Origin: Aplidium turbinatum
Taxonomy: Eukaryota > Chordata > Ascidiacea > Aplousobranchia > Polyclinidae
Direction of reading: 5' to 3'
NCBI GenBank assembly: GCA_918807975.1
Contig: OU964932.1
Coordinates: 10,974,001 to 11,038,000 of the forward strand
DNA: 64,000 nucleotides
Shown: positions 23,509 through 33,165 of the stretch, one piece after another
How positions within the stretch are numbered: position 1 is the first letter of the stretch
How the letters are laid out: each line of letters begins with the position of its first letter
Translations under genes and position numbers: made by a program
Notes under the pieces: model-generated
What the model saw: the letters and a program-made list of their open reading frames with translations, nothing else
What the model was told of the DNA's origin: nothing
Database searches by the model: none

Positions 23509-23920
23509 ATGACGAGAGTAAAAGAAAGTGAAGATTTTTTTAGAAAGAAAAAGAAAGCTAGAGAAGAGGAACTAAAAAGAATAAAGGAATCATTTTGAAG
23601 TAGCCTACGTCAAAATTGCCTTGGCTAAAAAAAACAGAAGAGATTGACAGCCACAGTAAATCTCTACCTCAAGTTGAGACGGAAGAAGAAGTGTAGCCTA
23701 CCTAGAGCAAAACAATAACAAATTGATCATTGAAAGAAAGCCTACGAATGAAACACTTTCAGATAAAGATAAAACAGTTGATATCTATTTTTCTCATAAC
23801 GATGTGGCTACTTGGCCAGAAACATTAACTCATATCATGAGAGTTGAGATGATCAAACTTGGGCCCGAAAGGTTTCAGAATAAAGAAGGGCCATTCAAGT
23901 CAGCAATTAGAGTAGGCTAA
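23509..23920 (+). pseudogene. hAT transposase N-terminal fragment
   Basis: Plus-strand pieces: a lysine-rich start (MTRVKESEDFFRKKKKAREE from about 23509), then after a break DIYFSHNDVATWPETLTHIM and KLGPERFQNKEGPFKSA to 23920. The WP..L....R.....GPE.FQN pattern is the region just before the TTF zinc finger in ZMYM1-like hAT proteins. The frame is broken at least twice, and the downstream part was displaced or lost at the insertion at 23974. Confidence 0.55.
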
Positions 23921-25034
23921 CTAAAGAAGGAGACAAAAAATCCTTCAGCTGTCTGAGTAAGAAGTGGATTTATCGCTCACCTAGAACCGAACTATGTTAT
24001 GTCCATTTTTCAAGTTTTGAGAAAAACAGGAAAATAGATTTTGAATTGGGTTTTTGTAAATTATCTCCCGATATATATGCAATATTTTATACCAGTGTGA
24101 CTAGTAATATCTTGCTGGTTGTTGGGCATCATTTATGATACTTTTTAACCACTAGGGTGAGCAATATAGTGTTTTTTTTAAGTATCGGACGGACTTAACA
24201 TTGTTTGGTTTTGAAAATTTTAACTGGTAATTTAATAAAATAACGGACATAGCATATTTATAAAATCGATTGAAGTATTGTAACCACTATTTTTACATTC
24301 AAACAATTTTAGATGGAGCTATAAATTGAGATGGAAGCATCCAGGTAGCAGTTGTAAACTTTTTTACAGTGTAGAACCATGATTTCCTGTTTTGGTACTA
24401 CACAATCTTTTCACTTGTGTGATACTATGTTCAATTGTTTCTTTGCCATACTCTTACACATCTTCTGCAATAGTGCTATAAAATGTGCCAGGTCTTATTT
24501 GGACTTTTGGTACATGGCCTCCTCAAAAAACCTAGGTAGTAAATAGCTGAAAGGTTTATTGCTCAATGCTGCAATCACGTTTGTTAGATAGAACCATAAC
24601 TGAGATTTCTGAATATCAAATTTAGCTGCCTAATCACCAACTTTCATCAGACTTTGAAATAATCTCCAACAGCTCAACTAAATTAACATCTGGACATTAA
24701 AAAACATCCCAATCATAACACTGTAAGTTATTAAACAATACTGTGTTTACTAAATTAGTTGATCTGACAACCTTAATCATTGTCACAAACCAGTGATGCA
24801 TTCATAAAACTAGAATTCAAGGAATGGTTAAATAAAATCTCTATGCTAATTTCTAACAGTATCTACAGAACGAACAAACAACATAATGAAATTACAAGGA
24901 AAGATAATAACTCTGCAACCTAAATATCAGTAAAATTGATACTTAGTATCTCAGAATTTTCAACAGTTCTTTTGAGTACTGTAGTCAAGATGAGTCCAGC
25001 TGAAACAAAAGCAAAACTAGCATTGGCGTTCACT

Positions 25035-25765
25035 GTTCAGCTACTTCTGGAATGTCTGCATAAAAGTGGTGGTGGTGTGGAGGAATGAGGTTTTTTTGCA
25101 TAATTTCATCAAATCGGCTTTTTTGTCTTTTTTTACTGCCAGCTGTGATTTGTAACATTTGGGTAGTTCCATAACTAACGGCAATGAAAATTCAGTTGCA
25201 AGTCGTCTGCTGCTCTGTCGACTTGATTTTATGAAGTCTATCTCACTGAAAGACGGCTCTGGATATTTGTACTTGAAGTATAGCTTGACTGGATTTACCC
25301 AGCAAAACTTTAATTGCATAATCTTGGTCCACAGTATTTTTTCACCGTCAGAATCAGTGAGCAAGTCTTTTAGGCGCAGACAGTTAGGCGTTGGACCGTT
25401 GGTCAAATAGGCGGCAACACTGGCGTCAGGATATTTAGGTGCGGAGCACTGTGGCACCCGTTCATTTACATGTTATTCTTAGTGAAGTCTGCAGATTGTA
25501 TCAGCATGGCAGGTAGGGCAATGCTTTTCACACAAAATGTTTTATTGAAAAAAAAAATATGTTGTTTTGTTAATGCGTGGTTAGTCATGGCTTCAGTGAG
25601 TGAAGCTGCTGTATCTGGCAATGCTTTAGTAAAAAATATACCGTAGACTATATTCAAGCGGGTGGTAGGCTTGAGTGAAGAATAACTTAGTTTTCCGTCA
25701 AAACTCCGACTAGGTTTTGCCAAACCTGAGCTGATACAATCTGCAGACTTTACTAGGAATAGCAC
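25035..25765 (-). pseudogene. Coding remnant of the unassigned transposon
   Basis: Two minus-strand open stretches, 25765-25466 and 25457-25041, nearly adjoin. The second reads LRLKDLLTDSDGEKILWTKI, then VNPVKLYFKYKYPEPSFSEI and DKKADLMKLCKK. Allowing one frameshift at about 25090, the end becomes NLIPPHHHHFYADIPEVAEQ and stop at 25035. The DLM.LC....IP..HH.FY..(I/L)P tail is one I associate with unclassified repeat-encoded proteins of invertebrates. I cannot assign a catalytic fold. The N-terminal part of this region overlaps one arm of the long inverted repeat. Confidence 0.5.
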
Positions 25766-25868
25766 CTAAATGAGTGGACGCCACAGTGCTGTGCACCTAA
25801 ATATCCTGATGCCACAGTGTGCGCACCTATTTGACCGGCGCTTAACTGTCTGCGCCTAAAAGACGTGG
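25365..25868. repeat. Long inverted repeat inside the unassigned transposon
   Basis: Arms of about 140 bp, 25365-25506 and 25730-25868, sharing e.g. gctgatacaatctgcagact, gcacctaaatatcctgatg-type and ctaactgtctgcgcctaaaa blocks, separated by about 220 bp. One arm is part of the coding remnant, so the other is a partial inverted copy of coding sequence. Confidence 0.85.
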
Positions 25869-26571
25869 ACCCCAGAATCAAAAGTTGAGCCTCGAATGAT
25901 ATGTGAGTATTGTGGTGAATCATTCACAAATTTTTTGAAGTCAACAACTTGGCTAAAATCAGTGATTGTCTCAATGATAGGATTGGTTTTAAATGACCCA
26001 TAGCAACCAGCCTTACACAGCCTGTGTCATCCCTGAGTGACACAATGTCAAAAATGTGCTGAGAATTTACCATCAATACATCAACCAGAAGATCACCTTT
26101 TCACAACATGTATTATGTCCAGCATTTTCAATCAGTCAAAAGTAGCAACTAGTTTAAGTCCAACATACTATGTTATGTCCAGACACAGTTAATAGGTTGA
26201 CATTATGTTAAGTCCAGAGAAGGACATAGCACAGTTCTGTTTGAAAATTTTGAAATTTCTGCAGGACTTAACATAGACTAAAAGCTAAAATAATTGACAT
26301 AAGAGAAATCTGAGCATGCCATCAGATAGAGCTATGTCCAAAACTCAAGAAAAGTTGAAAAAGTGATTTTTGCAAAAATTGGACATAACATAGTTCGGTT
26401 CTAGGTGAGCGTTATGTTGAACTTTCAATAAAATTAAACAAAACTGCTTTAATTCTTCTGTTGTGTGGAATTTTAATCAGCATTACGACGGTGTCAATGC
26501 GGGGGGGGGGGCGGCATTTCGTGCAAAAATCCAAGGGCGGCATATTGCGTTGCTACGCCACTGTGTGGCAG

Positions 26572-26951
26572 GCCGGTTCTTTGAAGTCTCTGACCTGGCT
26601 ATGTCTATTGTGCTCTTCTCACCTTGTCAGTTATTTTGTACCCGTGCGTTGTCGACGCTGATCATAACAGTTCAATAAACAAAATAACACAGTAAGGAGG
26701 CAATAAAAACATGCAGTCTTGGTAAGAACGAAAAATCGCAAAAAAAAAGAAATAGTACTGCAGTAAGAACAGAGATAAAAAAAAACATCGTAAAATCAAA
26801 AAAATACAAACAGAACGACTTGGACCTGGAGAGCAGAAATCTAGCAACCGACTCTCAAAAAGTGCGGAATTACACGAAATACTTGACGATCTAACTACAG
26901 CAAATAGGCTACCAAGGTCGCTATTGCAATAACAGCATGTGTGAAAGTGAA
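26572..26951. other. Non-coding interval
   Basis: A-rich, no motif recognised. It may include the poorly conserved outermost end of the element that follows. Confidence 0.3.
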
Positions 26952-27089
26952 TTAGTCTGGGAGCCAAACGCCATTTTTTCCCTTAACCTTGCATTGCGGT
27001 ATTAAGTTTTTTTTACTGTTGATTTTGGTAGCCAAGGGTCTCTATTTTCAGAAACTGCTTGATGACATGTTGTCACCTTTGGGTAATTT

Positions 27090-27920
27090 GAGAAATTCAA
27101 GATGGCCGCCATTACCTATAAACGACCATAACTCCCTATCCATTCACCTTAGGAAGGTGATTTTTGTCTCTATACCTAGGTTGTAGGGGTCAAGCTATCC
27201 ATTAGAACTAAGTATTACGTTAATATCGTATTACATAATGGTAATTTCCAAGATGGCGTCCAAGATGGCCGCCATTACCTATAAATGACCATAACTCCCT
27301 ATCCATTCACCTTAGAAAGGTGATTTTTGTCTCTAAACTTAGGTTGTAGGGGTCAAGCTATCCATAGAACGAAGTATTATCTTAATATCGTATTACATAC
27401 ATAATGGTAATTTCCAAGATGGCGTCCAAGATGGCCGCCATTACCTATAGATGACCATAACTTCCTATCCATTCACCTTAGGAAGGTGATTTTTGTCTAT
27501 ACCTAGGTTGTAGGGGTCAAGCTATCCATTAGAACTAAGTATTATCTTAATATCGTATTACATACATAATGGTAATTTCCAAGATGGCGTCCAAGATGGC
27601 CGCCATTACCTATAAATGACCATAACTCCCTATCCATTCACCTTAGGAAGGTGATTTTTGTCTCTAAACTTAGGTTGTAGGGGTCAAGCTATCCATAGAA
27701 CGAAGTATTATCTTAATATCGTATTACATACATAATGGTAATTTCCAAGATGGCGTCCAAGATGGCCGCCATTACCTATAGATGACCATAACTTCCTATC
27801 CATTCACCTTAGGAAGGTGATTTTTGTCTATACCTAGGTTGTAGGGGTCAAGCTATCCATTAGAACTAAGTATTATCTTAATATCGTATTACATACATAA
27901 TGGTAATTTCCAAGATGGCG
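27090..27920 (+). repeat. Five ~165-bp tandem repeats (left array)
   Basis: Each unit holds aagatggccgccattaccta, cctatccattcaccttagga, gtaggggtcaagctatccat and cttaatatcgtattacat. The gatggcc landmark falls at 27101, 27264, 27430, 27595 and 27761, a spacing of 163-166. Alternate units share small differences, suggesting duplication of pairs. The last unit is cut by the SINE at 27921. Confidence 0.95.
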
Positions 27921-28183
27921 GTAAAAGGTAAAGGGGAGTCCCATACTTGATTCTAGTGTCGGGTATGAGAAGATAAGGTTCTCATTGTACTAAGCCTTCG
28001 GCACTAAGGAGAGTAGGGTGGCCAGTTCCTTTCTCTCGGCCGCCTTTACTTCAGCAACTACGCCCACCCAATTTATTACACCCTGGGTAGAGGTGAGCGG
28101 TGTTTTTCAACAACCAGCTGAAGCCGGGAGTCGAACCAGGTTTGCATAATTGGAAAGCCAACAACGTTGCGCCATCCCACCGC
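27921..28183 (-). mobile_element. tRNA-Gly-derived SINE, copy 1
   Basis: Read on the minus strand: an A-box-like gggatggcgcaacg, a TTTCCAA anticodon-loop-like stretch, and a perfect B box ggttcgactcc. A ~200-bp body ends in a tttacc-type tail. The head resembles tRNA-Gly(UCC). It inserted into the last unit of the left satellite array. A second copy is at 59434-59708. Confidence 0.85.
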
Positions 28184-28450
28184 AATTTGTGTGAAATTCA
28201 TGGCCGTAGTAACACTAAATTATCTTACATACTATTCTATGATGTCAGGTTATAGCAACCCGATTATAGCTGGCGCAAAATATTGTGTATTTCATGTTAG
28301 CAGAGTTGCAACTACAAGCACGTGAACTGCATGGAGTAGTACTGTGGCATCCATATTTTATTAGACGTCGTATATACCATCTCTGGGGCTAGTTCGACTT
28401 CATCAGGTAGGGTGACTGGTTGAAGGGACTTGTTTTGGTCATCCTTTACC
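28184..28450. other. Central region of the satellite-bearing element
   Basis: No motif recognised, apart from being downstream of the minus-strand coding remnant that follows. Confidence 0.3.
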
Positions 28451-29150
28451 CAACCATATTTCGTTTGATCTATCGAAGTGTTATGAATGCAGTAGCCTTC
28501 CCAATTTTGAAATAGGAGGCGACGATGTCACAGCCAGAAAGTGCATGTGCCGTGAGTAGTCATTTGACTACCTGGCAATGCTTCTGTACAGTTTTTTTCC
28601 TATATCAAGCACCGCGCTTCCTTTGATTGGGGACTCCATCAATACAACATTCTTGAGATTTGCCATGTGATGATAATGCAGCAACAGTACAAAGATGTCA
28701 GTGTCATCGGCAACGACAGTGACTTTGCTTTCTGCATTTTGCGAGGCACCACTCAAGACCTGTTGAACAATGACGTTATCTGCTTCTTCGTGTGAAGTTA
28801 ACAGATCTGCCGGTGAGATGACAATTCCACCTTCACTGATTTTGATCGGCACCGGATCTGCTCCTGTTACCACTAACTTATGATGTTGTGTGTTGTCCTC
28901 ATGAAACTTCTCATCCTAGACAAAATCATCAACTATCAGTTGCTTCTTGTTTTTGGAAGAGGTTAGTAGAACCTTCTGCGCTGCCAGCAACTCTATCAGA
29001 CACCTCAACTTGGAGAATTTTCTTTAAGGTAGATTTAGATTTCACAACCCCCATATCTCCAGTATCATCAAACATGGATGTTGAAACTGACGCAAGTTCA
29101 TGACCAAGCACAACCTTGTCCCGCCCAATAACCTGCAGGCAAATCACCCT
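28450..29150 (-). pseudogene. Remnant of a DDTD-motif repeat-encoded protein
   Basis: Minus strand in order: FDDTGDMGVVKSKSTLKKIL (about 29080), then LTSHEEADNVIVQQVLSG and VVADDTDIFVLLLHYHHM (28873-28700), MESPIKGSAVLDIGKK, and AHALSGCDIVASYFKIGKAT (about 28560-28490). The same order (FDDTGDM, HEEAD, DDTDVFVLL, MES, AHALSGCDTVASYFGIGK) occurs in many repeat-encoded 'uncharacterized' proteins of fish and invertebrates known to me. The paired acidic motifs could suggest a PIN-like nuclease, which is inference. It is interrupted by a few frame breaks and lacks a clear start. Confidence 0.6.
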
Positions 29151-29639
29151 TGCGTAAATCTGGTTTGGGACAATTAAACGACGTGTGAGACTATCACTCC
29201 CGAATTCTTTGTAGCCTATGCTTCATTGCTTCATGCAACTCAACTGAATTCAGGAAGCCGGACGAGTCTTTGATCATTACAACAAATGATTCAAAGGCAC
29301 AATCAATGTTAGTTTGGCTATCAGACTTGGTTGCAGCTGAAGCCACATTTTTTCTGACAAGAAGCTTTTTCAACTGTTAAACTGTTACTGTTACAGCAAA
29401 ATCGTTACACAATTTGAAATTGTTACTCAAAAATAACAACTGTGGACACACTGGCACAACAACTTTCACTACCTACGCATACGGTACTAATGTAAAAAAA
29501 TGGGGGGCCCTAAAACCAGGGGGCCTGAGGCCTGTGCCTCATGGTTAATCGGGCCCTGACGGGCAGCACCTAAAAAGACAATAGTGAATTATTAGTGCCC
29601 GTCTACTACAATATGATAGTTACATGGGATTTAGGCTAC

Positions 29640-30345
29640 AGGGAGTTATGCTATGCTCATTTATAGGTAATGGCGGCCATCTTGGACGCCATCTTGGAAA
29701 TTACCATTATGTATGTAATACGATATTAAGATAATTCTTAGTTCTAATGGATAGCTTGACCCCTACAACCTAGGTATAGAGACAAAAATCACCTTCCTAA
29801 GGTGAATGGATAGGGAATTATGGTCATTTATAGGAAATGGCGGCCATCTTGGACGCCATCTTGGAAATTACCATTATGTAATTCGATATTAAGATAATAC
29901 TTCGTTCTATGGATAGCTTGACCCCTAGCCCTACAACTTAAGTATAGAGACAAAAATCACCTTCCTAAGGTGAATGGATAGGGAGTTACGGCTATTTTTA
30001 GGTAATGGCGGCCATCTTGGAAATTACCATTATGTAATACGATATTAAGATAATAATTAGTTCTAATGGATAGCTTGACCCCTACAACCTAGGTATAGAG
30101 ACAAAAATCACCTTCCTAAGGTGAATGGATAGGGAGTTACAGTCATTTATAGGTAATGGCGGCCATCTTGGACGCCATCTTGGAAATTACCATTATGTAA
30201 TACGATATTAACGTAATACTTAATCCTAATGGATAGCTTGACCCTACAACCTAGGTATAGAGACAAAAATCACCTTCCTAAGGTGAATGGATAGGGAGCT
30301 ATGGTCATTTATAGGTAATGGCGGCCATCTTGGACGCCATCTTGA
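29640..30345 (-). repeat. Five ~165-bp tandem repeats (right array, inverted)
   Basis: Same unit as the left array in reverse orientation. The ggcggccatc landmark is at 29673, 29840, 30007, 30159 and 30320 (spacing 167, 167, 152, 161; the fourth unit is short). Mirrors the left array in copy number. Confidence 0.95.
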
Positions 30346-30482
30346 ATTTCTCAAATTGCCCAAAGGTGACAACATGTCATCAACCAGTTTCTGAAAATAG
30401 AGACCCTTGGCTACCAAAATCAACAGTAAAAAAAACTTAATACAACAATGCAGGGTCAACCATCCCCGCTCCCGGACTAAAT

Positions 30483-31849
30483 AGACGATGTCACAATGTG
30501 ATTGTGGTGTAACAATACGGATTTCTCGCATGCAATAAAACGAAGAGACAATAAGGCTATTGCATTAAGTCGTGTTTGATAAGCATTTTCAGATTTTTTT
30601 TTCATCAATATTAGAATGAACATTGTCTTACAAAGAGAATAAGAGTTATTTGAAAGTTTAAAACCCTCTTTCTACCGTTTATAGGCTATGGGCTACACAC
30701 AGTATACACATAAAGCCTGCCACCATAGTTAATAAATATAGCGGTATAGCCTATATTTATTAACTATGCTGCCACAAAGAAATGTTTTTATATCGCAAAG
30801 AAAAAAAAAGAAAACAAGTTTTTCTGGTTACAGCTTGACCTTGAGGCAATCCGTGATTTGAATGAACGATAGGATTACGATTTGAACTTTGACTTAATAT
30901 AATGATCTAACATCGACAGACGGGAAATTGTTGTCTTTTTTCCTTTACATGAAACTTTATGGAAATCTGAAGCAGCCTTCACGAAAAAGGAATTCGTTTT
31001 GGAGCTACAACGCAGTGCAGCAATTGTCTGTTGCTGCAGCAGCTGTTCGCTACGACACAAACGAAGTGTGTTTGAAGTCAAATAGAACAAATGATGAGCA
31101 AGGTAAATTTATGCACAAAAAGTAGGCGTGTTTGAAACAAAAAAATAAACATTAAATTTGGTTTCGATGCAAAAATTAAGTTGTTTTGAAATGATCAAAT
31201 AGTTATTGTTTATACCTGTGTAGAACAACAGAGTAAAAATAAGAGTGCCGAAATGCCATGAAATTCAAACCAAAAGTTTTCATATATTTGATACGATTTT
31301 CAGAAAGTCCAAGATTTTGTGCATATGAAAACGTAGCTTCGTAGGCCTAATGCAGATTTGCAGAAAAAATTACCTCTTCAAAGGTTAGAAAAACTTTTGG
31401 TTATTGAAGTTAGACTAAAGATCAAGGAAGGTGGTTGGAAGTTATAGCCTGGCTCTATATCATATTATTAACTCATAAATACTGAACAACGTGCAGCAAT
31501 TGTTGCAGCATAACTATGGTCTGCAATCAAAAAGATCAACAAGAACGCTAGGTGGCTATCGATCTAGCATGAGAAGCAATGTCATTGATTGATGACTAAA
31601 GGCTTGGTTAAGTTCACAAGCGAAAGTTTGATTTACGGCTCGTTGGATAAGCTGGCGCCCTGTCGCTATTAACATTTAGCCAGCCTAGCCTAATTAATAA
31701 AACATTCATACTTGCACTTTTTTATGATTATATTGTTAAAAGGTCAGAGGTTGTTATAGTGAAGAGGTCCTGGTCAGAGGTACCGCGGGCATCCACGTTT
31801 GGAAATCTTCAAAAATCTTTCAACATGGACAAACCAAGATTTTGTTAAC
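30483..31849. other. Non-coding interval
   Basis: Holds a perfect palindrome at 30724-30768. Short open frames on both strands at 30875-31125 overlap each other and show no motif. Confidence 0.3.
30724..30768. repeat. Perfect 17-bp-arm palindrome
   Basis: catagttaataaatata, an 11-nt centre, tatatttattaactatg. AT-rich cruciform-forming sequence with no associated gene. Confidence 0.92.
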
Positions 31850-31995
31850 TTAATAAGAACTGATAGAGCTTCGGTAGAGAGTTTGTCTTGTTGAACCATA
31901 GGCATACGAAGCCGAGTAGCGTGATCAAGTTTAACATTTTCAAGTTTATTACATATAAAAACACAAAACTACGCAACAAATTAAGTATCGAACGT

Positions 31996-32023
31996 TTTCG
32001 ACATCACAAGATGTCCTCTTCAG
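31996..32023 (-). ncRNA. Hammerhead-like motif, left arm
   Basis: Same motif as 32473-32500 on the opposite strand: CTGAAGA, one base, gacatc-ttgt-gatgtc hairpin, GAAA. Core bases are intact. Confidence 0.55.
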
Positions 32024-32472
32024 GAATAATATACATACAACTTAACTACATCTGAATAAAATACAATGGTTAACTAAATCTATAAACAGGAAAAGACAAA
32101 ACTGCACAGTACTTCTGACTAGCTGAAACTCAACGATATAGGCTTCACGAGAATCAAAGGTAACTGCATCAAAAGGTGTTAAACAGATCACATGATGTGG
32201 TAGAAAGGCAAGGTGCGAAAAAAATAATTTTAAAATACAGAGAGCAAGAAAGACGAGCCGCAAGCATACAATTGTCTGTTCAAAAGTGGATTGTGACGTT
32301 TTATGTACAAAGCTTCCAAGATCTTAGTTTGAAGATTTGAGATCATGTCCAAGATTTGAGATCATGTCCAGAGGCAGATCAGAAGTACTGTGCAGTTTTT
32401 GTCTTTTCCTGTTTATAGATTTAGTTAACCATTGTATTTTATTCAGATGTAGTTAAGTTGTATGTATTATTC

Positions 32473-32500
32473 CTGAAGAGGACATCTTGTGATGTCGAAA
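32473..32500 (+). ncRNA. Hammerhead-like motif, right arm
   Basis: CTGAAGA (matches CUGANGA), one extra base, a perfect 6-bp hairpin (gacatc/gatgtc, loop ttgt) and GAAA. The single base before stem II departs from the textbook core, where the stem starts at once, but the same spacing recurs in all the motifs of this type in the window. Confidence 0.55.
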
Positions 32501-32801
32501 ACGTTCGATACCTAATTTGTTGCGTAGTTTTGTGTTTCTATATGTAATAAACTTGAAAATGTTAAACTTGATCACGTTACTCGGCTGCGTATGCCTATGG
32601 TTTAATAAGAACTATGAACAATCGATCCTTGTGGAGACCCACAGTAGCCGACGCCTTAAACAGGCATGGCCGATGATGATAATGAGTGTTAAGAGAGGCC
32701 GGCTTTCGTTTGTGCCAGTGCATTTACCAGGAGGCTGTAACCGATATAAAACAATCTTTCGCTAAACCTGCGAACGCAGAAAGTAGCCTACCCGAATGAA
32801 T

Positions 32802-33153
32802 ATAGAGCTGCCACATATCCCTCCCCAGTTTTCAGTTATGCCAGCACTCTCCTTCCCTCCTGGAGCAGACCTCTCAAGAAAGGCATGGGTCACATTGAAC
32901 AGGATCAGATGTGACGTTGGCTGTACTGGAGCTAATCTGTTTAGGTGGGGGTTGCATAATTCGCCGATATGTGTCTGCGGAGCGGTAGAACAAACAATGC
33001 AACACATACTCCACGAATGTTCCATCTTACGACCCCCAAGTGGAATCACTGGTATTCGACAACTGGACCCAACTACCGTATCTTGGCTGCACGAGGAGGC
33101 ATTGCCAATCTAAGCTACTACAAGTCAAACGAGAGAAGAAGAAGAAGAAGAAG
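32802..33153 (+). mobile_element. 5'-truncated LINE, 3' end only
   Basis: 12-bp TSD acccgaatgaat (32790-32801 and 33154-33165). Encodes the last ~100 codons of a non-LTR retrotransposon ORF2 with a C-terminal CxCG....H..C knuckle (ICVCGAVEQTMQHILHECSI) and stop, then a (GAA)n tail. Almost identical to the end of 51134-52417, so the family was recently active. A 5-bp difference count was not made. Confidence 0.9.
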
Positions 33154-33165
33154 ACCCGAATGAAT

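Larger units (their letters stand above)
23974..26411 (-). mobile_element. DNA transposon of unassigned superfamily (33-bp TIR, TTAT duplication)
   Basis: TIRs of about 33 bp begin cgctcacctagaaccgaact and match in inverse at 26379-26411. ttat flanks both sides (23970-23973 and 26412-26415). Variants of tatgttatgtcca / ggacttaacata recur several times inside both ends. A minus-strand coding remnant (25457-25035) and a long inverted repeat (25365-25868) lie inside. A 4-bp TSD excludes hAT; TTAT rather than TTAA argues against piggyBac and Kolobok. Inserted in the hAT 22913-26563. Confidence 0.8.
22913..26563 (+). mobile_element. hAT element with transposase N-terminal remnant
   Basis: TIR cagtggcgtaac at left, complement ttgctacgccactg at right, TSD tgtggcac/tgtggcag (22905-22912 and 26564-26571, 7/8). 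A second inward motif (aagggcggcaaaatg and complement) strengthens the match. The left third encodes an N-terminal TTF-zinc-finger-type hAT transposase fragment. The rest is occupied by the unrelated insertion 23974-26411. Confidence 0.85.
26952..30482. mobile_element. Element with inverted satellite arrays at both ends, superfamily unknown
   Basis: The two ends are inverted copies of each other: attagtctgggagcc (26951 on) against gctcccggactaaat (30468-30482), then tattaagttttttttactg, ggtagccaagggtctctatt and gacatgttgtcacctttggg in the same order on both sides. Inside come five ~165-bp repeats on the left (27101-27920, forward) and five on the right (29640-30345, reverse). The centre holds a SINE insertion and a minus-strand protein remnant. 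The outermost boundary is uncertain by some bases and no TSD was resolved. Confidence 0.72.
31862..32601. mobile_element. Penelope-like 3' ends in inverted arrangement
   Basis: A 12-bp TSD, ttaataagaact (31850-31861 and 32602-32613), encloses two ~220-bp inverted arms, 31895-32125 (minus) and 32375-32601 (plus), nearly identical (ctgaagaggacatcttgtga, ttagttaaccattgtatttt). Each arm carries a hammerhead-like motif. Inverted partial copies flanked by a TSD are typical of Penelope-like insertions. There is no coding sequence. Confidence 0.7.

Noticed and set aside
25159-25410. Plus-strand 83-codon frame
   Set aside because: Antisense to the transposon coding remnant at 25457-25041.
27090-27920. 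CRISPR-like array
   Set aside because: Units are ~165-bp tandem repeats without spacers, in a eukaryotic transposon.
32762-33049. Minus-strand 95-codon frame
   Set aside because: Antisense of the LINE 3' coding end; the same shadow recurs at 51227-51568.
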